64,000 nucleotides of DNA from Halomonas sp. HL-93. GTDB taxonomy: Bacteria; Pseudomonadota; Gammaproteobacteria; Pseudomonadales; Halomonadaceae. The DNA lies in the NCBI RefSeq assembly GCF_900086985.1, contig NZ_LT593974.1:1-64000 (forward strand), read 5' to 3'. Positions within the stretch are counted from its first letter, which is position 1. The number at the start of each line of letters is the position of its first letter. The notes under the pieces are model-generated. The model did not search any database and was not told the origin of the DNA. It was given only the letters and a program-made list of their open reading frames with translations. Positions 8,860-19,327 of this stretch are shown one piece after another. The position numbers and the translations under genes were made by a program.

Positions 8860-10944
8860 ATGCGCCCCACGTTGCTTACCCTAGGATACCCTATGACGCC
8901 CGCCGCACCGCATGGACAGCTGGATCAGTTTTTCTTGCTCTCTCATGATTTATTTTGTTGCATCGACCTGGAAGGGCGGTTGCTGCAGGTAAACCCTGCT
9001 TTTGAGACCCTACTGGGGTATTCAGCCGACGCGTTGTTGGGCAAGCGATGCGGCAAGGTGATTGATGAGCGTGACCATGGCGTCATTGAGGCAATGCTTG
9101 AGCGCTTAACTCAGGGGCAGGAGGTTGCCACCTTCGAAGTGCGGGCGCGTTCGGCCTCGCAGGTGCTGCACTGGCTGGAGGTCGCCCCGTCCCTGGGCGA
9201 GGGGGTTGTTTACGTGGTGGCACGGGTGGTGACGGATCGCAACGCCACTGAACATCAGTTAAAACTGTTGGAACGAAGCGTTCAGTCAAGCACCAACGGC
9301 ATGATGATCGTGGATGCGGTACATGCCGACCTGCCTATTGTATATGTTAATACTGCCTTTGAGCGAATCACCGGCTTTAGTCGCGCCGAGGCGCTGGGCC
9401 GTAACTGTCGGTTTTTACAAGGCGAGGGCACCGATCCCAACACAATCAAACAGCTTCGTCAGGGCATAGCGGCCGAGTCCGAAGTGCATGTTGTGATTCG
9501 CAATTACCGGCGTAGCGGCGCGCCGTTTTGGAACGACCTTTACATCTCCCCAGTGCGTGATGAGATGGGTCAATTGACCCATTTTATTGGCGTACAAAAC
9601 GATATTTCCGAGCAGCGCGAGTACCAAGCTCAGCTTGCGTATAACGCTAGTCACGATGCCCTCACAGGGCTACCGAATCGCATGCTGTTGACGCAACGCC
9701 TAGAGCAAGGGTGCTTGGTAGCGCGCCGCTATAAGCGCCATATGGCGGTTCTATTTATCGACTTGGATGACTTTAAGCCCATCAACGATACCCTCGGGCA
9801 CGATGTAGGCGACTTCATCCTGGTGGAGGTCGCCAAGCGGCTGGAGGAGGAACTGCGCCCCTGGGATACCGTGGCCCGCTTCGGTGGCGATGAATTCGTG
9901 GTGCTGCTGCCGGATCTGGCCGCCCCAAATGATGTCATTCAGGTGGTGGAGCGGATCCTCAAGCGTCTAGCGACTCCCTACTGGCAGCGCGGCAGTGAAT
10001 TGCGAATTACCGCGAGTATCGGCGTGGCGATCAACGATGGCTCGATCAGCGACCCGCCCCAGCTCATTCAACAGGCCGATTTGGCGATGTTCAAAGCCAA
10101 GCGGCGCGGGCGTAATACCTGTCAATGGTATACCGAGGATCTCAACCGCAAAGTCAGCGAGCGGGTTAGCCTGCGTAACTCGCTGCAGCAAGCGATTGAG
10201 CAGCAGCAGTTTGAGCTTTATTTTCAGCCGCAAATGCATGGGCCCAGCGGTAAGGTGGTGGGCGTGGAAGCGCTGATCCGCTGGTCGCTCCCCGAGCGCG
10301 GTTTCGTTCCGCCGGGCGATTTTATTGGCCTGGCAGAAGACACCGGGCAAATCATCCCGATTAGTGACTGGGTACTCGACACCGCCTGCCGCGTCGCCAA
10401 ACAGCTCAATGAGCTGGGCCTTGGGCGCATTACCATGGCAGTGAACGTCTCGCCGATGCATTTCCAACGCCCGGGCTTTCTGGAAACGATTGAACGAGTG
10501 CTGGAGGAAAGCGGCCTGGCCCCGGACCTGCTTGAGCTTGAGCTGACCGAAGGCGTGCTGATGGATAGCGCGGAGCAGGCCATTCAAGCCCTGCAGAACA
10601 TACGGCAGTTGGGCGTGCACATCGCGTTGGATGATTTTGGCACCGGTTTTTCTAGCCTGAGTTACCTGAAGCGCCTGCCCATTAACAGAATCAAAATTGA
10701 CCGTTCATTTGTGCGGGATGTGATTACCGATCGCTACGATGCTGCCATTATTGACGGCGTTGTTGCCATGGCGGGAAAAATGGGGCTAGAGGTGCTGGTC
10801 GAGGGCGTGGAAACCGCTGATCAGTTTGCCTATCTTGCTCAACACCAGTGTGACTATTTTCAAGGCTACTACTTCGCTTACCCCATGCCATTAAACGTTC
10901 TGCTGGCTTTTTTAGCGTCACCCCCTGCGGTGACTACACCATAG
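8860..10944 (+). CDS. PAS-LOV-GGDEF-EAL protein, probable blue-light-responsive cyclic-di-GMP enzyme
   Basis: A 694-residue cytoplasmic protein (683 if the ATG at 8893 is used; neither start has a strong ribosome site). Domain order: PAS at about 22-130; a LOV-type PAS at about 138-252 with GRNCRFLQG, in which Cys183 is the flavin-adduct cysteine, plus the conserved Asn215, Asn225 and Gln246 positions expected to contact FMN; GGDEF at 342-346; EAL at 470-472 with DDFGTGFSS at about 591-599. Both output motifs look intact, so it may make, degrade or do both to cyclic-di-GMP. There is no transmembrane segment. It is divergent from hemC and followed by argH. Confidence 0.9.
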   Translation: MRPTLLTLGYPMTPAAPHGQLDQFFLLSHDLFCCIDLEGRLLQVNPAFETLLGYSADALLGKRCGKVIDERDHGVIEAMLERLTQGQEVATFEVRARSASQVLHWLEVAPSLGEGVVYVVARVVTDRNATEHQLKLLERSVQSSTNGMMIVDAVHADLPIVYVNTAFERITGFSRAEALGRNCRFLQGEGTDPNTIKQLRQGIAAESEVHVVIRNYRRSGAPFWNDLYISPVRDEMGQLTHFIGVQNDISEQREYQAQLAYNASHDALTGLPNRMLLTQRLEQGCLVARRYKRHMAVLFIDLDDFKPINDTLGHDVGDFILVEVAKRLEEELRPWDTVARFGGDEFVVLLPDLAAPNDVIQVVERILKRLATPYWQRGSELRITASIGVAINDGSISDPPQLIQQADLAMFKAKRRGRNTCQWYTEDLNRKVSERVSLRNSLQQAIEQQQFELYFQPQMHGPSGKVVGVEALIRWSLPERGFVPPGDFIGLAEDTGQIIPISDWVLDTACRVAKQLNELGLGRITMAVNVSPMHFQRPGFLETIERVLEESGLAPDLLELELTEGVLMDSAEQAIQALQNIRQLGVHIALDDFGTGFSSLSYLKRLPINRIKIDRSFVRDVITDRYDAAIIDGVVAMAGKMGLEVLVEGVETADQFAYLAQHQCDYFQGYYFAYPMPLNVLLAFLASPPAVTTP

Positions 10945-11048
10945 GCTTGGATGCCATCGTTATAAAAACGGCGTGCCGCTCCCCACGGCGACTCTGTTAC
11001 ACTTTCCGCTATCGACTTTAATTGTTTTGTCAGCAGGATATGCCTCCG

Positions 11049-12455
11049 ATGAGCCAAGCTACGAACCAGTCTTGGGGCGGTCGCTTCAGCGAGCCCACCG
11101 ACGCCTTTGTTGAACGCTTTACCGCGTCCGTCAATTTTGATCAGCGCCTGGCGCGCCAGGATATCCAGGGCTCTATTGCCCACGCGACCATGCTGGCCCG
11201 CGTCGGTGTACTCACCGATGACGAACGCGACGCCATTATTAATGGCCTGAGTGAGATTAAAGGCGAGATCGAGCGTGGCGAGTTTGAATGGTCGGTGCCG
11301 CTGGAAGACGTGCACATGAACATCGAAGCGCGGCTGACAGACAAAATCGGCATTACCGGCAAAAAGCTGCACACTGGCCGTTCGCGCAATGACCAGGTGG
11401 CCACCGACATTCGCCTGTTCATGCGCGACGAAATCGATGTGATTGAAGCCGAACTGATCCGCCTGCGTGAGGGCATGATTGAGCTTGCCGACCGCGAGGC
11501 CGAGACCATCATGCCGGGCTTTACCCACTTGCAAACTGCCCAGCCGGTAACCTTTGGCCACCATCTGCTTGCCTGGCATGAGATGATCGCCCGCGATCAC
11601 GAGCGCTTGCTGGACTGCCGCAAGCGCATCAACGTGATGCCGCTGGGCGCCGCCGCGTTGGCTGGCACCACCTACCCGATCGACCGCCATGTCACGGCAG
11701 AACTGTTGGGCTTTGATCGCCCGGCGGAAAATTCGTTGGACGCGGTCTCCGATCGTGACTTCGCCATCGAATTCACCAGCTTTGCCAGCATCCTGCTGAT
11801 GCACCTGTCGCGCATGAGTGAAGAGCTGGTGCTGTGGACCAGCGCCCAGTTTGACTTCATCGACCTGCCCGACCGCTTCTGCACTGGCTCGTCGATCATG
11901 CCGCAAAAGAAAAACCCAGACGTGCCCGAGTTGGTGCGCGGCAAGACGGGCCGCGTGTATGGCCACCTGATGAGCCTGCTGACGCTGATGAAGTCCCAGC
12001 CGCTGGCCTACAACAAAGATAACCAGGAAGATAAAGAGCCACTGTTTGATGCTGTGGACACCGTGCGTGACTGCTTGAAAGCCTTTGCCGATATGGTGCC
12101 CGCCATCGAGCCCAAAAAAGCCAGCATGTTCGAAGCGGCGCGCAAGGGCTTTTCCACGGCCACTGACTTGGCCGACTACCTGGTGCGCAAGGGTGTGGCC
12201 TTTCGTGATGCCCATGAAATCGTCGGCCAGTCAGTGGCCTACGGCCTAAAGACTGAAAAAGACCTGTCAGAAATGACGCTTGATGAACTCAAGCAGTTCT
12301 CGGCGACCATTGAGCAGGACGTGTTCGAGGTGTTGACGCTTGAAGGCTCTGTGGCCGCGCGTAATCACATCGGCGGTACCGCCCCCGACCAGGTGCGCGC
12401 TGCTGCCCAACGCGCCCGTGAAGCCTTGGCGTCGGTGAAGGAGAATACACAATGA
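11049..12455 (+). CDS. argH: Argininosuccinate lyase
   Basis: Splits argininosuccinate into arginine and fumarate, the last step of arginine synthesis. The fumarase/aspartase-superfamily signature [12 protein letters not shown] is present at about residue 281 (numbering from the chosen start), and the N-terminal [20 protein letters not shown] is typical of ArgH. I prefer the ATG at 11049 (468 residues); in-frame ATGs at 11040 and 11022 are possible. The stop overlaps the start of the small lipoprotein gene lptM. A long open frame on the opposite strand is a codon-bias shadow. Confidence 0.95.
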   Translation: MSQATNQSWGGRFSEPTDAFVERFTASVNFDQRLARQDIQGSIAHATMLARVGVLTDDERDAIINGLSEIKGEIERGEFEWSVPLEDVHMNIEARLTDKIGITGKKLHTGRSRNDQVATDIRLFMRDEIDVIEAELIRLREGMIELADREAETIMPGFTHLQTAQPVTFGHHLLAWHEMIARDHERLLDCRKRINVMPLGAAALAGTTYPIDRHVTAELLGFDRPAENSLDAVSDRDFAIEFTSFASILLMHLSRMSEELVLWTSAQFDFIDLPDRFCTGSSIMPQKKNPDVPELVRGKTGRVYGHLMSLLTLMKSQPLAYNKDNQEDKEPLFDAVDTVRDCLKAFADMVPAIEPKKASMFEAARKGFSTATDLADYLVRKGVAFRDAHEIVGQSVAYGLKTEKDLSEMTLDELKQFSATIEQDVFEVLTLEGSVAARNHIGGTAPDQVRAAAQRAREALASVKENTQ

Positions 12456-12562
12456 AAAAAATCGCCTTACTCGCCGTGGTCGCGCTGCTGCTCGTGGGTT
12501 GCGGGCAAAAGGGGCCGCTCTATCTGCCCGATGACGATAATGTCGATCAGCAGGAGGGTTAA
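12452..12562 (+). CDS. lptM: Small lipoprotein LptM (YifL family)
   Basis: A 36-residue lipoprotein, [21 protein letters not shown] then PLYLPDDD. The LVGC lipobox places the lipidated cysteine at residue 17, and the [10 protein letters not shown] start of the mature part is the hallmark of YifL/LptM, which assists LptD maturation in E. coli. Its ATG overlaps the argH stop, and lysA begins directly after its own stop codon, the same argH/yifL/lysA neighbourhood as in other gammaproteobacteria. Confidence 0.93.
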   Translation: MKKIALLAVVALLLVGCGQKGPLYLPDDDNVDQQEG

Positions 12563-13834
12563 GTGGATCATTTTAACGACCGTGACGGCCTGCTTTTCGC
12601 TGAGGATGTCCCGCTTGACCGTATCGCCGAAACCTACGGCACGCCATGTTACGTCTATTCAAAAGCGACGTTAACGCGCCATTTTCGCGCCTACACCGAA
12701 GCGCTGGGCAGCCACCCGCATTTGATTTGTTACGCGGTGAAGGCCAACTCCAATATCGCCGTGCTGGGGCTTTTAGCCAAGCTTGGGGCGGGTTTCGATA
12801 TTGTCTCGCTGGGCGAGCTTGAGCGTGTACTCAAGGCCGGAGGTGATCCGGCTAAAGTGGTGTTTTCCGGGGTCGCCAAGCAGCCCCAGGAAATGGCCCG
12901 TGCGCTTGAGGTGGGCATCAAATGCTTCAACGTCGAATCACGCCCCGAACTTGAGCGGCTTAACGCTGTGGCGGGCGAGCTGGGCAAGGTGGCGCCGGTG
13001 TCGTTGCGGGTCAATCCCGATGTGGATGCCGGCACCCATCCGTATATTTCCACCGGCCTTAAAGACAACAAGTTCGGTATTCCCGTTGATGACGCCCTGG
13101 CGGTCTACGAACTGGCGGCGAGCCTGCCCAACCTCAAGGTCAAGGGCCTGGATTGCCATATTGGTTCGCAGCTCACCGAAACCGCGCCATTTCTGGACGC
13201 CCTGGAGCGGTTGCTGGTGCTCATGGAGCGACTGCGCGAGCGCGGCATTGAGATCGACCATCTGGACCTGGGCGGCGGTCTTGGCGTGCCCTACCGCGAT
13301 GAAACGCCGCCCCACCCGTTTGACTACGCCAGCCAATTGCTTAACCGGCTATCGCGCTGGGAAGGCGGCGGGCAACTGACATTGTTGTTCGAACCGGGTC
13401 GTTCGATTGCCGCCAACGCCGGGGTGATGCTGACCCGCGTAGAGTTTTTAAAGCCCGGCGAAACCAAGAGCTTTGCCATCGTTGACGCCGCCATGAACGA
13501 CTTGATTCGCCCGGCGCTTTATCAGGCGTGGCAGGCCATTGTGCCGGTGGACACGCGCCATCAGCGCGAAACTGCCACCTACGACGTTGTGGGCCCGGTG
13601 TGTGAAACGGGGGACTTCCTCGGCCAAGAGCGCGAATTGGCGATTGCGGCGGGCGATTTGCTTGCCGTGCGTTCCGCCGGTGCCTACGGGTTTGTCATGG
13701 CCTCCAACTACAACAGCCGCCCGCGCCCCGCCGAAGTGATGGTGGACGGTGAGCACTGTCACCTGGTGCGTGCCCGTGAAACGCTGGAAAGCTTGTGGGC
13801 CGGCGAAGCGCTGCTGCCCGAAGGAGCCTACTAA
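12563..13834 (+). CDS. lysA: Diaminopimelate decarboxylase
   Basis: A PLP-dependent fold-III decarboxylase, 423 residues, which makes lysine from meso-diaminopimelate. Seen: YAVKANSN near residue 54 with the PLP-binding Lys, the HIGSQ motif near residue 200, the [10 protein letters not shown] glycine loop, and FEPGRSI. The start is GTG immediately after the lptM stop, with AGGAGG inside the lptM end acting as ribosome site. The stop overlaps the ATG of dapF by one base, so lptM-lysA-dapF are translationally coupled. Confidence 0.96.
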   Translation: MDHFNDRDGLLFAEDVPLDRIAETYGTPCYVYSKATLTRHFRAYTEALGSHPHLICYAVKANSNIAVLGLLAKLGAGFDIVSLGELERVLKAGGDPAKVVFSGVAKQPQEMARALEVGIKCFNVESRPELERLNAVAGELGKVAPVSLRVNPDVDAGTHPYISTGLKDNKFGIPVDDALAVYELAASLPNLKVKGLDCHIGSQLTETAPFLDALERLLVLMERLRERGIEIDHLDLGGGLGVPYRDETPPHPFDYASQLLNRLSRWEGGGQLTLLFEPGRSIAANAGVMLTRVEFLKPGETKSFAIVDAAMNDLIRPALYQAWQAIVPVDTRHQRETATYDVVGPVCETGDFLGQERELAIAAGDLLAVRSAGAYGFVMASNYNSRPRPAEVMVDGEHCHLVRARETLESLWAGEALLPEGAY

Positions 13835-14667
13835 TGCTGTTGCACTTCACCAAAATGCACGGTTTGGGCAACGACTTTATGGTGGTCGACTTGGTCACCC
13901 AGCGGGCTAGTCTGCGCAATGAGCAAATCCGTCAGTTGGCGGATCGGCGCTTTGGTGTCGGCTTTGATCAACTGCTAGTGGTGGAGCCGCCCCGCGACCC
14001 AGATATGGACTTTCGTTACCGGATTTACAACGCCGACGGCAGCGAAGTCGAAAACTGCGGTAACGGCGCACGCTGTTTTGCGCGCTTTGTGCGCGAGCAG
14101 CGCCTGACCCACAAGCATGAAATCTGTGTGGAAACCGCGGGTGGCCCGCTGGTGTTGAATGTACAGCACGACGGTATGGTGCGAGTCGACATGGGCCAGC
14201 CGCGTTTTAACCCGGCGACTGTGCCGTTCGACGCGCCTGGTGATCAACCGTTACACGACGTTGAGGTAGACGGGGAAACGCTGGCGATGAGTGTTGTATC
14301 GATGGGCAATCCTCACGCGGTGATACAGGTTGAAAGCGTTGATGCCGCGCCGGTGGCGCGCCTCGGTCCGTTGATTGAAGCGCATCCGCGCTTCCCCAGC
14401 CGAGTGAACGTAGGCTTTATGCAGGTGCTGTCCGCCAGTGAAATTCGTCTGCGGGTATTTGAACGCGGCAGTGGTGAAACGCTAGCCTGTGGGACGGGTG
14501 CCTGCGCCGCAGTCGCCAGCGGTATTCGCCAGGGGATATTAAAAAGCCCGGTACGGGTGCATTTGCTTGGCGGTGAACTAAGCATCGAGTGGCCGTCACC
14601 CGAGTCACCGTTGATCATGGTAGGCCCGGCAACCCGTGTTTTCGACGGCCGGGTGGTGATTAACTAA
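13834..14667 (+). CDS. dapF: Diaminopimelate epimerase
   Basis: A 277-residue cofactor-independent racemase converting LL- to meso-diaminopimelate. N-terminal [15 protein letters not shown], the first active cysteine in [17 protein letters not shown] and the second in [15 protein letters not shown] are all present. AAGGAG lies eight bases before the chosen ATG; the frame extends upstream into lysA but those codons are not part of the family. It is coupled to lysA, which uses its product. Confidence 0.96.
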   Translation: MLLHFTKMHGLGNDFMVVDLVTQRASLRNEQIRQLADRRFGVGFDQLLVVEPPRDPDMDFRYRIYNADGSEVENCGNGARCFARFVREQRLTHKHEICVETAGGPLVLNVQHDGMVRVDMGQPRFNPATVPFDAPGDQPLHDVEVDGETLAMSVVSMGNPHAVIQVESVDAAPVARLGPLIEAHPRFPSRVNVGFMQVLSASEIRLRVFERGSGETLACGTGACAAVASGIRQGILKSPVRVHLLGGELSIEWPSPESPLIMVGPATRVFDGRVVIN

Positions 14668-14733
14668 GCTGCCACAGCGCTTGCTAACCGGCGATAAAGC
14701 GAACAGTCTTTCATTAACCCAAGGAGAACGGCG

Positions 14734-15444
14734 ATGTCTCAAGCCCCCGAACCTCGCAAAACGCTCGACCCGGATCAAGTCGCGTTTTGGCTGGCTCGTC
14801 ATCCCGATTTTTTTGTGGGTCGGGAAGGGTTATTGCAGCAATTGCAAGTTCCCCATCCGCATATCGACGGGGCGGTGTCGCTGCTTGAACGGTTAGTGAT
14901 CGATTTACGCCAACGCGCTGAAACCGCCGAAGGGCGTCTTGAACATTTGCTGGAAACCGCCCGCCATAACGAGGCCCAGTACCGCCGGCTGCGCGAAACA
15001 CTGCTGGCGCTGGTGGAAGCCGATACCCGTGATGCTCTGGCCCAGGCGCTGGCCACGCAGCTTAGTGAGCGCTTCAACACACCCGCCATGGCGCTATGGT
15101 GCCCCGCCACCTTGAGCGATAGCGAACCCTCGCCGCCGCAGCCGCCGCGCCACGTTCTGGACCAGCACGCGGGCGCACGACTGTCGGCGCTGCTGGATGG
15201 GCGCACAAGCCGTTGCGCCAAGCTCAGCGTGAGCGACTGGAAGTGTTTATTGCCCCACATCAAGGCACCTCGTAAAGCAGGCTCGTGCGCGATCTCCCGG
15301 CTTTCGGCGGGTGAACCGTTGGGCTATCTGCTGCTCGCAAGCCCCGATGCGGAGCAGTACCGCGCCAGCATGGATACGCTGTTTACCGAGTATCTGGGCG
15401 ACATCGTCGCGCGGCTGCTGATTCGCCTAACCCCGCATGAATGA
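14734..15444 (+). CDS. DUF484 family protein
   Basis: A 236-residue soluble protein. The N-terminal DPDQVAFWLARHPDFFVGREGLL and the following PHPHIDGAVSLLERLVIDLRQR are typical of DUF484 (YigA), which has a GAF-like fold. Its function is not established. A clear AAGGAG precedes the ATG, and its end overlaps the start of xerC by eight bases, the same dapF-DUF484-xerC order as in Pseudomonas and E. coli. Confidence 0.9.
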   Translation: MSQAPEPRKTLDPDQVAFWLARHPDFFVGREGLLQQLQVPHPHIDGAVSLLERLVIDLRQRAETAEGRLEHLLETARHNEAQYRRLRETLLALVEADTRDALAQALATQLSERFNTPAMALWCPATLSDSEPSPPQPPRHVLDQHAGARLSALLDGRTSRCAKLSVSDWKCLLPHIKAPRKAGSCAISRLSAGEPLGYLLLASPDAEQYRASMDTLFTEYLGDIVARLLIRLTPHE

Positions 15445-16348
15445 CACCGCAGTACGCCATTACGCGGAGGCGTTTCTGGCCTCGCTGGCGCGCCACTCAA
15501 GCCCGGCGACCGTTGCCGCGTATCGTCAGGATATCGCCTCGCTCGTGGCATTTATTGATCGCCAAGCGGATGAGGCGCCTGGGCTATTTGATCAGCACTT
15601 ATTGCGTGCGTTTCTGGGTGCGGAGCGACGCCGGGGACTCGCGCCGCGCAGCTTAGCGAGGCGACGGGCGGCGCTATCGCGCTTCGCCGGTTACTTGGTG
15701 ACGCAAGGGGTCATCGACGATAATCCGCTGGACTTGGTGCGTACCCCCAAGCAACCCAAACACCTACCCCGCCCGGTGGATGTGGATACGCTGGCGCGCT
15801 TTCTGGATACGCCACACGATGACTCGCCATTGGCGCGTCGTGATCAGGCGATGCTGGAGCTGCTGTATTCAAGTGGGCTACGCTTGGCGGAGCTAGCCGG
15901 GCTAGACATCGACGCCTTGCAGGAGCGCCGCGTGCGCGTGCTGGGTAAGGGCGGCAAGCCGCGTCAAGTGCCAGTGGGCCGCCGAGCCCAGCAGGCGCTG
16001 GCGGCGTGGCTGAGTGCTCGGCCGAGTCTGGCGCGTGACGATGAAGCGGCGCTGTTTGTCGGCCAGCGCGGTGCACGCCTAGGCCACCGGGCGATCCAAA
16101 AGCGCTTGGCGCAGCTTTCCATCGAGCGGGGGTTGCCCGAACACTTGCATCCCCATCGACTGCGCCACTCATTTGCCAGCCATTTGCTGGAATCTAGCCA
16201 GGACCTGCGCGCGGTGCAGGAGTTGCTTGGCCATGCCAACCTGTCGACCACCCAGGTCTATACGCGGCTTGACTGGCAACACTTGGCGACCAGCTACGAT
16301 GCCGCGCATCCTCGGGCGAAACGCCGCCCCTCACGGAGCGAGCCATGA
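15437..16348 (+). CDS. xerC: Tyrosine recombinase XerC
   Basis: A 303-residue site-specific recombinase that, with XerD, resolves chromosome dimers at dif. The N-terminal SAM-like DNA-binding domain covers about residues 1-100. The catalytic set is complete: Arg149 (SSGLRLAEL), Lys171 or Lys174 (LGKGGKPRQVP), His240 and Arg243 (HPHRLRHSFASH), His266 (LLGHANLSTTQ) and Tyr275 (VYTRLD). The dapF-DUF484-xerC-HAD context argues for the housekeeping enzyme, not an integrase of a mobile element. Confidence 0.95.
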   Translation: MNDTAVRHYAEAFLASLARHSSPATVAAYRQDIASLVAFIDRQADEAPGLFDQHLLRAFLGAERRRGLAPRSLARRRAALSRFAGYLVTQGVIDDNPLDLVRTPKQPKHLPRPVDVDTLARFLDTPHDDSPLARRDQAMLELLYSSGLRLAELAGLDIDALQERRVRVLGKGGKPRQVPVGRRAQQALAAWLSARPSLARDDEAALFVGQRGARLGHRAIQKRLAQLSIERGLPEHLHPHRLRHSFASHLLESSQDLRAVQELLGHANLSTTQVYTRLDWQHLATSYDAAHPRAKRRPSRSEP

Positions 16349-17082
16349 CCCCTCTCAAGGCGATTACCTTCGATTTAGATGATACGTTATGGGATAACAG
16401 CGGCGTGATGGCACGCACGGAAACCGGGCATTACGGCTGGTTGCTGGAAGCCCTTGAGACGTGGTTGGCCGAGCGCCGCTGGTCACCCGTGGTGTTACGC
16501 TTTGAAGACGGGTTACAGGACTACCTAAAGCGCCGCCAGCAGTTGGCGGTTGAGGTGCCCGAGCGGCGCGGAGACTTCACTTGGTTGCGTTTGCGCGCAC
16601 TGGAAGGCCAGTTAGAAGCCCAGGGCCTGCCGCGCAGTGCTGCCCAGCTGTGGGCGGCAGCGGCAATGAACGAATTCCATCGCCTGCGCGTGCAGGTGAC
16701 GCCCCACCCAGAGGCCGCCGAGCTATTGGCAGCCTTGAGGCAACGCTATCAGCTAGCGGCAATTACCAACGGCAATATCCATCTCAAACGCCAACCTTTA
16801 GCCAGCTACTTTCATGTGGCGATTGCTGCCGGCGAGCTTTTGACCCCTAAGCCCGACCCTTCGGCGTTTCTCACCGCACTGGCACGTCTTAACGTCGCGC
16901 CGCAAAACGCCATGCACGTGGGCGATTCGTGGGAAGAAGACATAGTACCGGCACAGCGGCTGGGTATGCAGGCGGTGTGGGTTAGCGAGACGCGCTTTGA
17001 TGCGTTGCCTGAGGGTATCCACCAGATTGCACATATCAAGGAGCTGCCGGGTGTGCTGGCAACGCTCAACGCCTCTTATTGA
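16345..17082 (+). CDS. HAD-superfamily hydrolase, YigB-like phosphatase
   Basis: A 245-residue haloacid-dehalogenase-type hydrolase. Motif [12 protein letters not shown] gives the nucleophile Asp, motif II is [10 protein letters not shown], the motif III lysine is in [11 protein letters not shown], and motif IV is [14 protein letters not shown]. coli YigB, found in the same place next to xerC, dephosphorylates FMN, so flavin phosphatase is the best guess; the substrate is inferred. The start overlaps the xerC stop by four bases and the 3' end overlaps yihA on the other strand by seven bases. Confidence 0.88.
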   Translation: MTPLKAITFDLDDTLWDNSGVMARTETGHYGWLLEALETWLAERRWSPVVLRFEDGLQDYLKRRQQLAVEVPERRGDFTWLRLRALEGQLEAQGLPRSAAQLWAAAAMNEFHRLRVQVTPHPEAAELLAALRQRYQLAAITNGNIHLKRQPLASYFHVAIAAGELLTPKPDPSAFLTALARLNVAPQNAMHVGDSWEEDIVPAQRLGMQAVWVSETRFDALPEGIHQIAHIKELPGVLATLNASY

Positions 17083-17711
17083 GGCGTTTGCAGCCATTGA
17101 TCCAGGCGTTGAGCCAGAGTATCGACGCCATCGCGCTTGAGCGACGAAAACAGCTGAACCGATACCAGGTCCTCCCACTCTTTCAGGCGTGAACGCACCT
17201 TCTGCAGCGCTGCATTGGCGGGGCCTTTCTTAAGCTTATCGGCTTTGGTAAGTAGAATATGCACCGGCATGTCGCGCTGATCGGCAAACTCAAGCATCAT
17301 TTGGTCAAACTCGGTGAGCGGGTGGCGTACATCCATTAGCAGCACTAATCCGCGGAGGCTGAAGCGGCCGCGCAGATAGTCAGACATGTGCTGCTGCCAC
17401 TCCAACTTGACGGTTTCGGGCACTTTGGCGTAACCGTAGCCAGGCAGGTCGACCAAGCGACAGGCCTCGTTGTTCATTAGGCTAAAAAAGTTGATCAACT
17501 GGGTGCGCCCCGGTGTGCGCGAAGTACGGGCAAGCGCTTTCTGCTGGGTGAGCGCATTGATTGCGCTGGACTTTCCCGCGTTCGAGCGTCCTGCAAACGC
17601 CACTTCGGCGCCGCTATCGTCCGGGCAGAGGGCAAGCGTGGGTGCGCTGATCATAAACTGTGCGGTGGGGTAATTAAGTCGCACAGCTGGACTATCATGG
17701 TAGGAAGGCAT
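17076..17711 (-). CDS. yihA: Ribosome biogenesis GTP-binding protein YihA/YsxC (EngB)
   Basis: A 211-residue small GTPase needed for large-subunit assembly and cell division. G1 is [10 protein letters not shown]3 is [11 protein letters not shown] and G4 is LLTKADKL. The ATG at 17711 has AGGATC upstream and gives the normal family length; the frame runs on to 17876 but that extension is unlike the family. It is divergent from the cytochrome c4 gene, the arrangement also known in Pseudomonas. Confidence 0.95.
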   Translation of the reverse strand: MPSYHDSPAVRLNYPTAQFMISAPTLALCPDDSGAEVAFAGRSNAGKSSAINALTQQKALARTSRTPGRTQLINFFSLMNNEACRLVDLPGYGYAKVPETVKLEWQQHMSDYLRGRFSLRGLVLLMDVRHPLTEFDQMMLEFADQRDMPVHILLTKADKLKKGPANAALQKVRSRLKEWEDLVSVQLFSSLKRDGVDTLAQRLDQWLQTPQ

Positions 17712-17929
17712 GGCATTGATCCTGACAAACAAAGATAAAAAACAAGAAATAAGGTGGCCATGAATGCGCGATGACATTTCTGCTATTCGGGGGGCTTCGC
17801 TATACTGCACGCAGATGGGTGTCTGTGACCTAAGGGTAGTGTACCACTGTGCTCTGCCGGGCAGCGACCAACGCATCAGCTTGTGCGTCGTGCGTGGTCT
17901 TCGATAATACTAACCATAATGGGATTGCG

Positions 17930-18550
17930 ATGAGAACGTTACTGGCAAGCTTGGCCATTATCTTGGGTGCCGTGGGAACCGCCACAGCGAATCCTCGAGC
18001 AGATGCCGATGCGTCTGCTGGTGAATCCCTGGCACAGCCCTGTGCGGCTTGCCATGGGCAAGCCGGCATTAGTTCTACGGGTACGTTTCCACATTTGGCG
18101 GGTCAACAAATGTCCTACCTCGCCAAGCAAATCATGGATATTCGTGATGGCCACCGTGAAGTGCCGCAAATGGAGGGCCAGGTGGATGACTATGAAGACC
18201 AGGACGCCTGGGACGTTGCGGCATTTTACGCCGAGCAGGAGCCTCATTTAGGCCAGGCCGAGGATGATGCCGAACTGCTGGCCCGTGGTGAAGCGCTATA
18301 TCGGGCAGGTGATCAAGAAAAAGGCATTCCTGCCTGTAGCGCTTGCCACACCCCTACCGGTGGGGGAATTGGCAGCGCGGCTTACCCGGCGCTCTCGGGG
18401 CTGCAAACCGATTATACGATTAGCGCCCTGCAAGATTTTGCCGCTGGTGATCGGGATAACGACCCCAATGGTGTGATGCGCGACATCGCTACGAAAATGA
18501 ACGATGACGATATGCAAGCGATTGCGAATTATCTGCTTGGTTTGAATTAA
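17930..18550 (+). CDS. Dihaem cytochrome c4
   Basis: A 206-residue periplasmic protein with a Sec signal peptide (about residues 1-20, cleavage after TATA) and two haem-binding motifs, CAACH at 38-42 and CSACH at 136-140, in two homologous halves. This is the cytochrome c4 architecture; it carries electrons to terminal oxidases. The mature part is rich in Asp and Glu, as is usual for exported proteins of halophiles. I chose the ATG at 17930 because it begins the signal peptide; it lies next to yihA and dsbA, a conserved neighbourhood. Confidence 0.92.
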   Translation: MRTLLASLAIILGAVGTATANPRADADASAGESLAQPCAACHGQAGISSTGTFPHLAGQQMSYLAKQIMDIRDGHREVPQMEGQVDDYEDQDAWDVAAFYAEQEPHLGQAEDDAELLARGEALYRAGDQEKGIPACSACHTPTGGGIGSAAYPALSGLQTDYTISALQDFAAGDRDNDPNGVMRDIATKMNDDDMQAIANYLLGLN

Positions 18551-18659
18551 ACGGCCACCCTCAATAAGCTCATGGTTTTCATCGTTTGTATGGTCAAGCG
18601 CGGAACCCCAACTGAGCGTTGGGGTCATACTGATCGCTTTCCCACGGAGAATAGTCACT

Positions 18660-19292
18660 ATGTTGAAAACATTGATGGTCGCGGTTGCTGGATTGGGTTT
18701 GTCGGCTGCGGTCGGTGCCCAGGAGTTGGTTGAAGGCGAGCAATACGAAGCCCTTGAGGAGCCGGTAGAGACCCAGGTAGAGGACGGGCAAATCGAAGTG
18801 CTTGAGGTTTTTTGGTTCGGCTGCCCGCATTGTTATGGCCTGCAACCCCACGTTAACGAGTGGTATGAAGCCCTTGATGACGACGTGACGATTGAAAAGA
18901 TGCCCGCGACCATGGGTGGCGATTGGAACACTCATGCCAATGCGTTCTATGCCGCTAAAGAGTTAGGTATCGAGGAAGACCTACACGCTGACTTCTTTGA
19001 CGCGATTCACCAAGACGAGCGTTCGCTGACAGAGGAAGATGATATCGCCGCTTTCTTCTCCGATTATGGTGTCAGTGAAGATGAAGCCAAAGAAGCGCTA
19101 ACGGCGTTCAACGTACGTAGCAACGTGAATAAGGCCAATAGCCGTATGCGCGATATGCGCTTGATGGGCGTACCCGCAATTGTGGTCGATGGCCAATATG
19201 TCGTCACACCGAGCAGCGCCGGTAGCCTGGAAAACATGCCCAGCGTCGCCGATGATCTGGTCGAGAAAGTGCGTGAAGCGCGCGATGAGTAA
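18660..19292 (+). CDS. dsbA: Thiol:disulfide interchange protein DsbA
   Basis: A 210-residue periplasmic oxidase that introduces disulfide bonds. It has a signal peptide at residues 1-20, the thioredoxin-fold active site FWFGCPHCYG (Cys55, Cys58) and the cis-proline loop GVPAIVVDGQY near residue 170. The protein is strongly acidic. It follows the c4 cytochrome with a 109-base gap and is probably co-transcribed with the EEP hydrolase gene behind it. Confidence 0.94.
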   Translation: MLKTLMVAVAGLGLSAAVGAQELVEGEQYEALEEPVETQVEDGQIEVLEVFWFGCPHCYGLQPHVNEWYEALDDDVTIEKMPATMGGDWNTHANAFYAAKELGIEEDLHADFFDAIHQDERSLTEEDDIAAFFSDYGVSEDEAKEALTAFNVRSNVNKANSRMRDMRLMGVPAIVVDGQYVVTPSSAGSLENMPSVADDLVEKVREARDE

Positions 19293-19327
19293 CGCCGTTT
19301 AACGCCGTATTCGGCATGGGATTTAGC

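Noticed and set aside
10878-12215. A 445-codon open frame on the minus strand opposite argH
   Set aside because: argH on the plus strand is unmistakable; the antisense frame has no family motifs and His/Gln/Val-rich shadow composition.
15437-16348. Tyrosine recombinase as a sign of an integrated element
   Set aside because: Neighbours dapF, DUF484 and a YigB-like gene identify it as housekeeping XerC.
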